64,000 nucleotides of DNA from Pyrenochaeta sp. MPI-SDFR-AT-0127 (GCA_020747015.1 JAGTJM010000014.1:62001-126000); one strand, 5' to 3'. Positions 41,864-55,272 are shown, counted from the stretch's first letter. Made by a program: numbers and translations. The notes: generated by a model not told the origin, from the sequence alone.

Positions 41864-42103
41864 GGCGTTGGACGCAGCGTAGGCGGTTGCGGTGAAGTGC
41901 GGAAAGTGACGAAGCCATGCGTGGCTGAGAGTTGATGCCAAGCACCACCGACTCTGACGGAATGTTCCAAGCAAGACGCACCCACTTCCACGACACTCTT
42001 GACACAGCTACACTCGGGTCTGGGCAGCAGGATACTGCCGACATCCATCGTACTCGCGGAAAGAGAAGGAATACCACAATCAGCGCGAGACAAGCTCGAC
42101 ATC
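41864..42103. promoter_or_regulatory. 240-bp bidirectional promoter
   Basis: Between the divergent mitochondrial-protein and verprolin start codons. Short enough that both transcripts must share elements. No specific motif identified. Confidence 0.5.
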
Positions 42104-43716
42104 ATGCCCGCACCACCTCCCCCTCCGCCCATGCCGCCCATGGGAAGAGGCGCCGGAGGGCCACCACCGCCGCCGCCAATGCCTGGGATGAAGGCACCAG
42201 GAGCAAAGCCACCGTCGGGAGCAGGAAGAGTATGTCGGAATCATGCCGGGCGAGCAGTCATCATGCTATGACTGGACACGTTAGCACCAGGTAGAGCATA
42301 GCTAACATGTCGCAGGGAGCACTTCTTTCAGATATCGGCAAGGGCACAAGGCTAAAGAAGGTCACACAAGTCAACGATCGATCTGCTCCCACACTGGGCA
42401 AAGTGAGCGATGGACCTAGTGCACCGCCCATAGGGGGAGCTCCGCCGGTCCCAGGCATGGGGAGACCACCTGCACCGCCTGGCCTGGCGCCACCAGTTCC
42501 TGGGGGAGGGAATCGGGCTAGGAGCAATAGCGATACGGGAGGTGGAGACAGTGCAATGGCATCAGCACCACAGCTAGGGGGCTTGTTCGCGGGCGGCATG
42601 CCGAAGCTGAGGAAAGCAGGCGGCGTCAAGACAGGCGCAGACCAGAGCAATGCACCATACCTGTCAGATCCAGAGACATCACGAAGCTCAGTACCGAGAC
42701 CACCACAAGCAGCGGCACCAAAACCTCCAGGGGCCCCTCCAGCACCCCCAGTTCCAGGCGGACGGCCACCGCTTAATCCTGTCTTTGGTGGACTGAAGGA
42801 CTCCAGACCCTCCTCAGTAGCCTCAAGTATAGGGCTGAAGCCCAAACCACCCCCGCCAATTGGAAAGAAGCCGCACATACCCCCTCCATCTTCTCGAAAG
42901 CCGTCTGGACTCGCCCCTCCACCGCCAGCATCACCAGCTCGCGCTCCTCCCGTTCCAGGAAGTGCCCCGCCTGCACCACCTCCTCCTCCTCCACCACCAC
43001 CACCTACTTCAACTCCATCTGCACCACCTCCGCCGCCACCTGGTCCAGCGCCAGCACCTCGTGCAGTCCCCACTTCAGTACCGCCAGCACCTCCTCTGCC
43101 AACCTCAGCTCCACGAGCACCAACACGATCGACACCGCCTCCTCCGCCTACAGCACCTCCACCACCGAACACACGAGACGACGATGACGACTATGATCCA
43201 TATCGCTACGATGGCCGAGCAGCACCGCCGGCACCGGCACCGCCGCCGCCCAAAGCTTCAACCAATGGTCATGCACCATCGCTAGCAGAACTAGCAGCCC
43301 GTAATGCATTCGGCCGTTCATCTCCCGCTGCTCCTCCACCTCCACCACCCTCTGGATCCGCGCCATCAATACCATTCTCGCCTCCACCACCTGCACCTGC
43401 ACCTGCACCACCCGCTCCTCCAAGTACAGCTCCCTCGCGCCCTACATCTCAGACTCCCCTACGCTCCATGCTCGACTCGTCTTCCTACACATTGACCAAT
43501 GGTGGATCAGGAATCAGGAGCCCAACGGGCCCTGGCATGGGAGCTAGTGGAGGAGGGCCAGGACAAAGAGGCAAGATATCGGCCATTCATGATTTGAGAT
43601 GGAGGTTTCAGGACGAATCACAGTTCCCGAGGCCAAGGGACTTTTCAAACGGGCCGAAGAGGTATCGTGCGGGGCGGGGAAGCAGTGTGCCTTTGGATTT
43701 GAGCGCTTACGAATGA
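42104..43716 (+). CDS. VRP1: Verprolin (WIP homologue), actin regulator
   Basis: Exons 42104-42229 and 42316-43716 give 508 residues. Exon 1 encodes a poly-Pro profilin-binding start. Exon 2 opens with GALLSDIGKGTRLKKVTQVN, a canonical WH2 actin-monomer-binding motif (LLxxI...LKKV). Long Pro-rich stretches (PPPPPPP, APPVPG) follow, with a short acidic DDDDDYDPYRYDG. The C-terminus AIHDLRWRFQDESQFPRPRD is the WASP/Las17-binding block of WIP/verprolin. By family knowledge it couples Las17 to Arp2/3 at endocytic patches and hyphal tips. The intron joins the poly-Pro start to the WH2 domain. The minus strand shows a 303-codon Gly-rich frame, an artefact of Pro codons. Confidence 0.9.
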
Positions 43717-44229
43717 GTAAGAAGATAAACTTGTTGATCAAGAGCCACTTGGGAGAAGCAGGCGTCAAAGCTTAGCTATGGAGTTAAGGGCGTTAGAGAG
43801 CTCATGGGATACGTGAGTGCCTTGGTCGCCATGCTCAAATGATACTTTGATGTATTGCTTTCAACAGGTATATATTTCTGAAGCTAGCATACGATATGCA
43901 GCACTTTTATAGCTGTCCAATTACATTTACTACTTCATATCCCTAATAATTATGGGGTCTGCTCGGCAGAATTCTCTATCTCCATGACCGTATCTGATCT
44001 GGTTCATCTGATCTCTATGCTTTTATTCGTCAAGTATGAAAAAGCTGGGCTATCGTACGAGCAAGGTATAACGAGGTAAAACTTATTGGAGTGGCCCGGA
44101 GGGCCAGATCCCCATAATTCTCCTAAAGCTGAGAACTTCTATCAAAATAATATTAAACGTATTCACAATGGTGATCTGAGGGGCAGCATGCAAATATACT
44201 AGTATATCTAAAACTAGTGAATTTACATC
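43717..44229. other. Convergent 3' intergenic region
   Basis: Between the 3' ends of verprolin and the transporter gene. AT-rich; no gene seen. Confidence 0.5.
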
Positions 44230-45643
44230 TCATACATTTCTCCCGTTTTCATTCCCATTTCCAGGGGTATCTCTAGCAACATGGTCACTCAGCCGTTCTT
44301 TCTTCTGTTTAGCTTGCTCATCCTCTTCTAATCTGTGCTGCGGCACGCCGAGCGCTTGTCCCGTGTATAATCTGTAGAAGGTGCCGGCCCAGTTGATGAA
44401 ATAAATGGCCAGCAAGAAGATGAGGAGCGCGGTCGTGAGGCCTCGAAACGCGGGGGAGTTGAGGCCATTTGAGAGATTGAGGAGTGCGGTTGTGAAGACC
44501 CCTACGAAGCATCAGTCTTGAGGTCAGAGTGAGCAAGCAGGAAATGTGGTGCTTACCCATAGGAAATATCAAACTCCACCATGTTAGATTAAACGGAAGT
44601 AGTCTCTTGAACAGCGTCTCAATGACAATGTACCATGCCACTGTAATCCACAAGAATGCAAATCCGAGAGCAAGAAGCGCGATCAACACGCTTGCAGCGC
44701 TCACGCTGCTTGCTGCACTTGCTTGTAACCACGTTCCCTCTTGGTATTCTCCGAACAGCCCCCTCTTGCTTGCTGCCGTACTCAGCACTTGGATGGCTGT
44801 AGCAAACTGGCCCATTGGGCCAACTGCAACAACGAGAGTGGGAACTTTAGTCGGCTCGGGGATTCCAACGGCGAGGAGTCTATGGGCAAGGTATGAGTAG
44901 TACAACAGACTGAGGAACAATGCATACCCAATGGCTAAGTATCCCACAATAATCACTGGGATAGCCAAGGTAGCACTCATGTCGACGGAGTAGTTTGTTA
45001 CAAGACCTCCCGTGGTGCCCAGTGTCATTACGCCGATCAGTGGGAGGAAGATTACCGGAGATATCTCACGGTCTGACGTGATTTGGTATTTGGAGAGGAG
45101 GATCACACTTGCAGAGCACAATGTAACCGTCCAGACGAGGCCAATCCACCAGAGTACGTACGCCACTATCGTCCAGCTATATCCCCAGGCCGTGCTGCAA
45201 GTCAAGGTCACCTGAGCTACGAGCGTGAGATACGCTATTGCCGGCGCCCCCAAATACGAAAGTTCTTCGAGATTGCTGAGTATCCGGTTTTTGACATACG
45301 AATGATGTGCAGAGCGGCCTTTGGAGCGTTGTGAGACATGTTTTGCTATGCTGACCAGCGTGAAGAACACGAACAAGACGATGTTGAAGATGAACATTAT
45401 GGTGGATAGAACGCCCAAACCGCGGAATTGGTAAGGGAGCAGGTTCATGATGATACTCAAGACGCCAGTGTCCATGCATATTGTAAACCTGCGTGAATTG
45501 GTCAATTTGCGTTCCTCGTGCTTTCAGCCACACCTTGCATACCACAGCGGAGTGAAGTTATCGATCGCAATCGACAGTGCAGATTTGCGTTGAGGCTGCA
45601 TGCCTGCGCCACTATTCGCAGTGGTATGACCGTTTGTCGCCAT
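44230..45643 (-). CDS. TDT-family transporter (Ssu1/Mae1-like)
   Basis: Exons 45643-45543, 45488-44557 and 44501-44230 give 434 residues. After a short hydrophilic N-terminus comes IDNFTPLWFTICMDTGVLSI, the conserved start of tellurite-resistance/dicarboxylate transporters, with the W-F-x-x-x-M-x-T-G motif. About ten membrane helices follow, including LSTIMFIFNIVLFVFFTLVS, the IGVMTLGTTGGLV loop, MGQFATAIQVLSTAAS, and the ITVAWYIVIETLFKRLLPFN end. Family members export sulfite (Ssu1) or import malate/C4-dicarboxylate (Mae1). The substrate cannot be told by eye, but the compact loops and C-terminal charged tail resemble fungal Ssu1-type pumps. It lies immediately downstream of the PDR pump gene on the same strand. 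Confidence 0.85.
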
Positions 45644-46003
45644 GCTATCAACGGCGTTGCGGCAAAGGCTTAAGGAATGGTATATAATGATCTTTAGCAA
45701 CAATTTTTAGTGTACTCATTCTATTATTCTAATTACAAGGTCTATAAGATATTGTGGAGATGTGATGTAACAGTGTTGGTGACATCAAGCCGGACTCTGC
45801 CGATTTTGCCGACTCGGTCTCAGGCTCGTTGCGCTAAAATTACTCAGGGACCAACGGCCGGATAGGAAATGCCGCCACAAAGAATGTGACAGCTGAGACT
45901 GCAACAAACAAGTGGAGTGTAGAAGTTGGACGAATCACGTGTTCGGCGTTTTGGGTGGAATCTGAGGACCACGACATGGAACAGTTGGCGACTATTGGAC
46001 GAC
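45644..46003. other. Intergenic between transporter genes
   Basis: Holds the 3' flank of the ABC gene and the promoter of the TDT gene. Nothing else seen. Confidence 0.5.
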
Positions 46004-49000
46004 TTATGTTGTCTTCGCCTTTTTGCCTTTTGGAACACGAAAGAGCCAGTAGAAGAACACCGCTGCTCCAACGTTGAAAGCAACGTACACCCAAAGCAGG
46101 CCAAAGTCTCTCCAGCGTGTGTCCCAGTTGGCGTTGATTTGCTTCAGAAATTGGTTTGTGCTGTCCATCTGGCAGAACTGGCACTGGCCAGTGGCTTTTG
46201 CGTCGCGAAGATAACCACCGGCCATCGATATGTATTCCTGCATATACTGTCCGCAGGACTGGTTTGCCGGCGCAGCAAAAGTCTGAAATTCAGTATCCGC
46301 ACAGAATGCAGGAGCCTGGCCTAGCGTTGTCGACATAAAGCTCGAGACAAGGTAGGTGAACGGGTTGACCCGATACATGAAGATCCAAAATCGAGGAAGG
46401 TCGTTTGGTCCGGCAAGGATACCACAGAACGCATAGAGCATAATTGAGACTAGTGTTCCATATGCTCCCGCAATGTCTTCACTAGGTGCGCCCGCGATCA
46501 AAAGATGTGCTAAAGAACTGGCGAAGAGGAAGGTCACCACGATGATAAGTAGTGTCTGGAAACCGCGGATGTGCACCGAATCGGTGAATTCAGCATTGCG
46601 GTAGAGACCAACTGGATAATACCATACCAGGAAACAAAATATGGCCATGACCTAGCAAGATTGTTAGTACGATTAAAGCACAATTCGTGGCTTCAGAGAC
46701 TTACCACATTCCAGGCCATCTCTATAACGATGTTGGAAAGTACAAACGCTTGCCATGCATATGTCTTTGATTGCCGCTCTCGCGCCTCATATTGCGTTCG
46801 CTGGGAGATGAACATGGGGAGGATCTGGTAAAGAAGCTGGATAACGACAAAAAGGAAGATGAACACGCCGAACATCTGGTTCTGTAGGCCTTGCATGGTA
46901 TTGTTGCCGTTGTAAAAAGAAAAGCCAATGAAGAAAGAGCATCCGACAGTGAGGATCGCTTTAGAGTAGACGTATGAGGGTGTGCGCCAATACTGTTGTG
47001 CGCAGCGTAGGGCTACAGCCCCGAGCTGTGTGATGAAGGGAGCTGCGAACTCTTTCTGATTGCTTTCGGAAGAATCCATGACTGCTGAGGGCTGGCTCGC
47101 AAGGTCTCGAAGCCTGGCTAGTTCTGCGTGAACATCCGTATACTCTTTACTGTCCTTCCAGACTGCGGGCCAGTCGATTTCAGTCTGAGCACCGGGGGCA
47201 GCGCCGATCGCTTCAAGCATATACTCTGCAGGATTGGTGCCAGCTGGACATTCAGGTGCACCATTGCGCACAAAGTAGTCCAGCAGTGTCCGTGAGTCGC
47301 GGCCGATGTCGCCAAAATACACGGTTTTGCCGCCCTTTGCAAGTAGCAAGAGTCGATCAAATCTTTGGAACAAAAGCGACGAAGGTTGATGAACCGTGCA
47401 CAAAATTGCCTGGCCATTACGGGTGAGCTTCTCCATTAGATCGCATATTGACCAGGAGGTTTGACTGTCCAGGCCTGATGTGGGTTCATCGAGGAAGAGA
47501 AGTAACTTTGGACGAGCGGCTAATTCGACGCCAATGGTCAATCGCTTACGTTCTACACGCAAACAGTGAGCAGATGAATGTAAACACCAAGGGAAGCAAA
47601 ACTTACGTTCCACATTGAGCCCGGACCCAGGCACACCGACCACAGCGTCGGCATACTGCTCCATGTCCAGTAGCCGGATGACGTGGTCAACGTATGCTAG
47701 CCTTTCTTCGCGCTTGAACTCTGGAGGTTGTCGTAATAGAGCAGAGAACTCCAGGGCTTCTCTCACCGTTGATGTTTCTAAATGAATATCCTGCTGCATT
47801 ACGTAGCCTGTCTTGCGTTGGAACGATTCGTCGCGCTCACGGCCATCGACTAGTACACTTCCACTGATTACACCCATGGTCGTTCGACTGGCAAGTACAT
47901 CGAGCAGCGTGGTTTTGCCTGCACCTGAGACGCCCTTATCACCGTGTTAGTCAAAGACGGAGGTCAAGATCACCAGGGAATTGCAAAGATTGAGCTTACC
48001 ATAAGCGCGGTCAATGTTCCTGGCTTAATCCAGCCGTCCACTGAATCTAAAATCGTGCGACTTTCGCCCTTGATTTGGATCTCGTAATTGACTCCTTCCC
48101 AATGAAAGATGGAGACCTGCTTTTGTACCTCGTGTTGGGAGTCGTTGCTATTGGTGAATTTTTCGCTTTGATGAGCGGTCTCACTGCCAGTCTCTTCATC
48201 TCCACTGCGTTTCCTGGTATTGGTGTGCATCTTCGAGCGGCGGAAGACCAAGACTTCGCCTTTAGACCGCTCGGATGCGACCACCTCGCTCATAACGAGG
48301 TGTGCAATGAATAAAATTACGGTTATGGCCAAGATGATCCCGTAGTTTGACCAGCGATTGCTGTACTGATACGAAAAGGCAGTCTCAACGTATGCAGTTC
48401 CACTAACGGAAGCTGATCCGGGCACCGAGCCTTGAACAGCGCACGCTCGTTGTTCGGCTGCAACGTTCTCATATGACGGACCAGAAGGAACGAAGCTTGC
48501 GCAGCTAAATTCTCTACCATTAAATTCGTTAACCATGACGTTTTCGAAGCCATACGCGATTGGGTTGATCCATCGAAGCCAACTTGCCCAGCTGCAGACC
48601 ACGTTAGAACTGCTCTCACGATCATCCTGGATATACATACCCTCTCATATAATCTACTGGAATGACAAACCCAGTATATAAAATGAGCAACATTAAGATT
48701 ATTGAGCTAGGGGCAAGCGCCTGGGCGATGGTTTTGGTCATCGAAGCGAACAGTCGGAAGAACATGCTCATTGAAAGGCCCATGGTGAAGGCAACTAGCA
48801 GAAAATAAAAGAACGGTCCTGGCTCTCGACGCAAATTCGCCATGAAATATAACGTAGAGTTAACGATAATAGAGTTCGCGATCTTGTAAGGTAAGGCCAC
48901 AATCATTGAGGCGAGGGCTTCAGCACTTGGGTGATACAGGGCATATCGATTATGCTGATATCACATGTCAGCTTTGTGTGCGCTTTTGTACATGTTTGAC

Positions 49001-50925
49001 ACACTCACCTTTTCCACGATGGTCCTTTTCGCATAAAGAGTCATAATTTCGAGGAAGCTACCGAAAGCGTTTAACAAAACCTGGCACAGTCAGCGTTGGG
49101 GGTCTCACTCGCATAATTGCGCTTTCTTCGAAGCGGCGCAAGGAAACCTGGGCGCTCAACCTACCATCATGAACAGAATACCTCCTCGTTTGAAAAACGA
49201 TGCCGTGCTTCCAGGCAAATTGTAGAAGATGCTGGCGATGATTAAAGCTTCGAAGAAGTTGATTATGAGCATGCTCAAAGTAACGCTTGGGTCGTTCTTG
49301 AGGTTTTGTACTTCCCTCCACATGCAAAGGCTAACTTGCTTCCAGTAGGACAGAGTATATGGGGAGTTTTGACGTTGTTTACTAGACTTCTCTAAGGTCC
49401 TGGAAAGAGCAAACTTCTCATGGTTTTCGCCTTTGAGTGGATGTGCCTGGCTATAATTCTCAATAGACTGTAGCAGCTGTTGTCTTTCGGGGCTTTCTTT
49501 CCAGCATCGAGCAAAATCATCTGATGTTCGTGGTGTTCTGTTCTCAAATCCAAATCTGATTCGGCGTTCGGATGGCGAAGTCATTGAAGTTAGAAAGTCA
49601 GGGGTAGTTTGGGAAGGTGGACATTCGAATCCAAGGCGCTCAAAGTAGGCATGCGCCTCACGTGCAGGGCCGAAAAAGATCTGTCGGCCTTCATATAGAA
49701 CAATTACCTTATCGAAGACCTAGCTAGAGTCAATTTTGGCTCTAAGACTAGATTAATGGTTTATACAAAGGAACGTGGAACTCTTACATCATAAGCTGCC
49801 TGAGGTGCTTGGTATATCGCTACGCAAGTCGACGTTCCGAAAACATCGCATTGAGTTCGTAACGTTTTGCAAAATTCTATTGCGTTCGCAGAATCTAGAC
49901 CTCTGGTCGAATTGTCCCAACACTGCAGGGGTGCGAAGCTTAGAGTAGCTTCCGCAATCGTAACTCTCTTACGCTCACCACCGCTAACTCCTCGAACAAA
50001 ATCGTTCCCGACGCGTGTATTGACCGTATGCGAGATCCCGAACATTGCCATGACGACCTGGTTTGGTTAGTTGAAAGGCTCGCAGAATACGTGAAATAGA
50101 TAACTCACATCACGTAAATGCTCGGCATAATGTTGCCGGGTGACACCGCCTGGTATCTTTCGGGGTGATCTAGCTCGAGCAGCAAAGTATAGGGTATCCC
50201 CCACACTCAGCTGGGGGAAATGCGCGTCTACCTCTGCGGTGTAGATGGCCTCTCCTCGAAAGGACGTGTTCATTTGCTTCGCCGGAATGCCTTGATAGTT
50301 CAGAAACGAGTCCGAGCCCACTTGGAAGCCGTGGGTCTCGCCAGCAATTGTTTTAAGGAATGTAGAGCAACCAGAGCTAGGTCTTCGTCAATTATTTACC
50401 CTCAATCAGGTGCAATGACACTTACCCAGGAGGACCAAGCACGCATAATTGTTCGCCTGGAAGTAGAAGGCCATCAAGATCTTGCAGAATCTCAATTTTC
50501 TGAGAACCTCTGCCAAACAAGGCTGGCAGCTTCAGAATTTTGTTGCCCACTGTCGACTGGAAGTCAGTTGGAGAGCCCTTTCCCCATACATTGAGACTTC
50601 TGAACGCGACACCAGCTACACGAGCAACGGCTACTTCTTCGCTATATCGCAAGTTGTAGAACGACCTAGCCCAGTCTCTTGCGCGAAACTGGTCACTCTG
50701 AGGGTCTAATCGACTGTTCAGCTCGGTATTGAAAGGCGATCCAAGATGTTGTGACTGCGAAGTGAATTTACGAACAAGCTCTTCTACTTCTCGCTCACAT
50801 TGCACGTCCTGTTCGATCTCATTCTTTGTCTCATACTCTGAGCTAGAGCTCGACTCTGGCTTTGTGTGGTCTAGATGAGGCACTTCGGCATGAGCAGTCT
50901 CTGCCAAGCCCAAGGCGACCGACAT
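46004..50925 (-). CDS. PDR-type ABC transporter (ABCG, full-size)
   Basis: Long gene with at least eight short introns. Start ATG at 50925 (MSVALGLAETAH), stop at 46004. Order NBD1-TMD1-NBD2-TMD2, the reverse topology of the pleiotropic drug resistance family. NBD1: Walker A GPPGSGCSTFLK, split by the first intron (50425-50377) and carrying the Cys typical of fungal PDR pumps. The signature is VSGGERKRVTIAEA and Walker B CWDNSTRGLDSANA. NBD2: GVSGAGKTTLLDVLA, LNVEQRKRLTIGVELAARP (the degenerate C-loop; Q appears only after splicing at 47570-47620) and LLFLDEPTSGLDSQ. TMD blocks include FGSFLEIMTLYAKR and YRVNPFTYLVSSF. It exports drugs, toxins or lipids across the plasma membrane using ATP. 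The Zn2Cys6 regulator is divergent from it. Confidence 0.9.
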
Positions 50926-51936
50926 ATCAGCTTGTCTTTTCAACTCCACCAGCGGCTTCAATCCGAATATGATCCGTCTTTAGTAGCCGATCGTTGCGTC
51001 AACCGAAAGCATAGAAACAAGTGAAAGCGTCTAGTCTATGTTAAATAAGAGAGCTCAGACGAATAACTCAATAGCGGCCTGTAGAAACCACAAATTAAAT
51101 ATTATCTGTCGGAAGATAAGTTGAGGGGCTCGCATATGTACATGTATGAGATATCTTACCACAAGCTCAGCGTACGTGTCAGGCTGAGATGGACGTAGTT
51201 ACTGTCAATTTTCCAATACCATTAATAAGTTGCCATTTGATGATCGTAAAGATGCTGACCAGAAGAAAGCAGTATATAGCTGCATTCTCTTGAAGAGGTT
51301 TTGTTGCTCCAGCTCTCCACGAATCCTTCGCCCAAAAGTCCGAATGTCCAGAATGCCAAGCAGGCATGACTCCATCAGGTGCTTAGGAATAACACATACC
51401 CACTAATGTCAGAATTAGCTCAAATCATGACGGTGGTGGACTCATTTCACGGCTGGTGTAGATGGACTTCCGGACATTTGAAAAAGCGCCTGCGCCTGCC
51501 CCACTCTCTGAGAGCTCCAGAACGAAGCAAATTTCAATGCGTGAACGTATGGAACAGCGTAGATAGGCACCGCCAGTCTGGTATGATAATTGTGCCACCC
51601 AAGGTCATTTTGGTTTTTGTGGCAGTGCAATCACAATTCTTACGCTCTGAAGATACATCAAGGATGCGGAGCGTGCTGCGGTAAGTTGCTGTACCTCGGG
51701 AGTTCGGACATTCGGACACCGTGTCTTCCGTAATCTCTCCTCATCGTTTCACATCAGTGAAGTCAATCCTTGGCCTGGTTAAGCTCCCTTCGCAATATCT
51801 TTAAAAATTCGGAACATGTACAAGTCAAGATCTCCACAGGACTTTCGGTCATAGAGGTGCCGATCTGAGCGCTATTGCAAGCATTGGCCCGCAAACCACA
51901 ACTCGAGCCCGTCTCCGTTTGTCGTACCATTTAACC
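50926..51936. promoter_or_regulatory. Divergent promoter, ABC pump / Zn2Cys6 factor
   Basis: About 1 kb between the ABC pump (minus) and the Zn2Cys6 regulator (plus). Such pairing often means the regulator controls the pump. I found no clear inverted CGG pair, the usual Zn2Cys6 half-sites. Open frames here are too short to call. Confidence 0.45.
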
Positions 51937-54643
51937 ATGACGATGAAGCTGGCTGTATGTAGCTCTGAGCTCGTTTCAAGGCAGCTCCTTTTCGCTGATG
52001 AGTTTCAAAGTGTCTCCGTTGCAAGCGGAAGAAGGTAAGTTTCTCCACTACGCATGCGACACCTTTTCTACGTGGAGCATATTGATGTTGAAGACTTGCG
52101 ACATGGCAGTCTACTTGCAAACTTTAGCATATATGAGTCAAATTTCATCTTCGGCATACTAACCCCTAGCAGATCAAGTGCGATAAGGACGAGCCAATTT
52201 GCCATCAATGCATGACCGCGAAAGCTGAATGTCAATATGTAGAGCGACGTCAAAGACCTAGGCTCGCACAGCAAAAAGTCGCAGTACAACATCTGAATCA
52301 GCGACTGGAACTTCTCGAAAGGCATATCTCTCACGCCGATGATAGTCGTTCACCGTCTACGCCTCTACCTACCATCATTCAACGCACTGCTAGAGACATC
52401 TCACCAGTGCCGTCTCCTGAAGCCTCGCTGACGGTCGGTGATGGTCAAGAATGTAAGCGTTTTGTACAAGAATCCTTTTTGGAAAAGTTCAAAATGGGAG
52501 CGAACATCGATCTTAGAAGTCGAAATATGTCTGAGTCTACACAGATTGCTATGTGGAGTGCTAACTGTGCCTAGCATGGATATACCGACTTGCCACGGAC
52601 ACTCGACGTAGCTTTCAGAACCAAGCGACTCCAGTCGCCACTCCAACGCCTCGGATTGATGACGCGATGATGTCGTTGAACGAGGCTCTTGAAGACCTCG
52701 GCAACCTCAGAGTTCGGACTGATTTGTTCAATGTCGAATTGAGACTTTCCCCTGCAGAATCCAGCGGTTGTATTGAAGCATTCGCCAAAATGATGAGCAC
52801 TATGGTTGTACCAGACATATTCACTGCGTCTCTCGATATCAATCTCCTTCGTACACTTCCAAAAATCATCGATTCTCCATATATCAATATCGACCCTGGA
52901 CTGCGCGTAATGTACTACAGTGCGCTTTACTACGGTCTTCAACAAACTCGCGGTCCAGGTAGCCCACTCGTGCAAGCAGCATATAGGAAGGTTCTTGAAG
53001 ATGTGCCTGCATGGCTTGAAGCTTCAACCGGTACGGACATGGATGGTCATACAGCAGCCTTGACTGCATGGACTGCGATAAACAACCATGACTATCAATT
53101 ATCCTGGAAATTCCACTGCAAGTCGTGCTACTTCATAAAGTTGAGGGGCATTGACCAGCTTGATGTCAAACCTGCGAAAACATTCGAAGAAGAGGACAAG
53201 AAGGATGCCCTTCGATACTTATATTGGCACATTCTATCCACCGACACCTTCTTCCGCTTATTCTACGGGAAGCCTACTGTTGTAAGTTCCGCTTCCGCAT
53301 ACCCATGGCTCGCCATGTACGAGCCTTCACAACGTTTTAGCAGGGATAGCGGATCCGTTATGTTCTATTTGCTACTCTCATTGTTCGAGACCTAGACTGA
53401 TTTCAGACAGATCAGATGGTCACCAAATAAGATCAGACCTCCAGCCTTGTTTCGTGTTGGCAACATGCACCCTTCTGCCGCTCAAGTCACAGTCGCAGTC
53501 ATTTGGGTACGATACACACTGATGACTGCAGAAATGATCAACTTCATCGATGAGGACACTTCACACGATCGTGATAAAGTTATTGCAGACAAAGTGGATG
53601 AGTTTTGTCTTCAGCTCGAAGAGCTCATGGTTGAATTCAAATTAGAGCCGCTAATGAACGCCAAAGAGACTCAGAGCGAGTTTCGCTGCCTCCTTGCAGA
53701 TCATGTAATGAACATTTACGTTATCATTATTGGCATGCAACGATTAGCAAAGAGATCTGAGCCAAGGCAGCCTGTCGATACCATTTCCGTCCGCGCCGCT
53801 CGAAAGGTTGTGAACATCCTTCTTAATTTTAACAATGATCCCAGTCTCCCTGATGAGTCTAGATTCGTATTTGATCAGTATGTAACATATCTCAATTCGC
53901 TCCGTCCTGATTAGCTGCAACAAATGGTTAGAGTCCTGGCCTTGGAGCAGTACACAAGGCCTGGCTGCTTGATTCTCTTCATTGGCAGGACACCTGGCGA
54001 TGTTTGCACGGCCAGACTACAGTTTTTTAAATAGCCAAGTAGTCTGAAGAGCAAAACACAAGACGGTGACGGGGATACGATCACAGTTAGAGACTGATAC
54101 TGATTTTAGCACCGTTGCTAACAACACTACAGCTTTATAACTTTGTACCCTTTCTGCGCTGTATTCTCGCTATACGAGTATATTCTAGCGTGCAACGATC
54201 CGGAAGACTGCGAAATTGACATACAAATGCTAGAAGATATCGGGACCCTCATGGCACAGTCCTGCGCCCAAAGGCGGAATTTTCTACCGTTCGTAAAGAC
54301 GATCGATGCTCTAAACAAGGTATCAAGGAGCCTACAGGATGAGAAGCGCAAGTATCAATCAATGGGTGAGCAGGGCGCAAGTGCACTCTCACAACAGCAG
54401 GGGTTCAATCTCCCGGTATCAACCTTTGATGATTTTCGGAATCTGGTCGCAAACGAGCTCCCCCAATTTGATGCTGCAACCTTCCCCTCACTTCCTGACC
54501 TCTCTATGGCCCTTGATGGAGACTTTCATCCGCTTGGCTTCGTCCGAGCTTTAGAGAACGATTTTCAAAACCGCAATTGGCACAACAATTGGTGGGATCT
54601 CAGCGGTGGTGACGGAGAAATGCTTAACATTCCAGAAAAGTAG
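51937..54643 (+). CDS. Zn2Cys6 transcription factor with fungal MHR domain
   Basis: Six exons: 51937-51954, 52011-52034 (24 nt), 52173-52452, 52575-53281, 53411-53877 and 54133-54643; 668 residues. The first three exons build the DNA-binding domain MTMKLACLRCKRKKIKCDKD... with C7, C10, C17, C24, C27 and C34 (CX2CX6CX6CX2CX6C). A linker coiled coil (QQKVAVQHLNQRLELLERHI) follows. From SWIYRLATDTRRSFQNQ onward come the fungal-specific middle homology region blocks, including VMYYSALYYGLQQTRG and DALRYLYWHILSTDTFFRLF. The C-terminal part (NFLPFVKTIDALNKV) is variable. Such factors bind CGG-type half-sites as dimers and act in the nucleus. Its divergent placement suggests control of the ABC transporter gene, but that is inference. 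Confidence 0.85.
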
Positions 54644-55272
54644 CTAAACTCTACATGTTTGCAGGCTCACGGTAATAGATACTGACTGTGTGTAGTGGAC
54701 AAATCCATCAATCTCCGTTCGCATTGCCAACGCCGAACACCACCTGATGTGGTGGGCCAGTGATTGAGATCAGGCTCATTCACCAACATCACGCTTCTCG
54801 TATGGCTTCGTTTCCCACTTAGAAGACGGAATTGGAATCAATGCATTGGTCACCAACAGCAAAGACAATATTACGCCTGACAAATTCAATTCGAGACCCA
54901 AGCCGTAGCTGGCAGAGGGACTCTCGAGAAAGGATCCACTTGTTCTGATATAGCAGCAAAACATGGACACTACGAACAACATCAATTGGTTGGAGAGGTC
55001 AAGATTTATGTTGGGATGATAGAGCGCGAGAGGCATGTCGGGTATGGCTTAAGGAATATTAGACGACCGGAGTTGAAATAATGCAACTTTACGGTGGCCT
55101 TTTAGTATATGCAAGGTGTTGCAATTGCACTATGAGGCAGATATGAATCAGTATTTGGACAGTCTTAGCTATGGCAAAATATCTAGCACTTCACTAATGC
55201 GATTACACACGCTGTCAGCCATGTCATGTTTCCACTACTGACCCCAAACTCATCCACAGCAGTGTCAGCGTC
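54644..55272. other. Intergenic region with possible gene fragment
   Basis: Between the 3' ends of the regulator and MFS genes. The minus strand carries an 86-codon ATG frame (55036-54776) with two hydrophobic stretches (LMLFVVSMFCCYI and LNLSGVILSLLLVTNALIPI) and a hydrophilic end. It may be the last two helices of a lost transporter copy, but no splice partner is clear. Confidence 0.35.

Noticed and set aside
42261..43172. 303-codon glycine-rich open frame on the minus strand
   Set aside because: It is the antisense of verprolin's Pro-rich coding sequence (CCN codons read as NGG); the plus-strand gene has WH2 and WASP-binding motifs.
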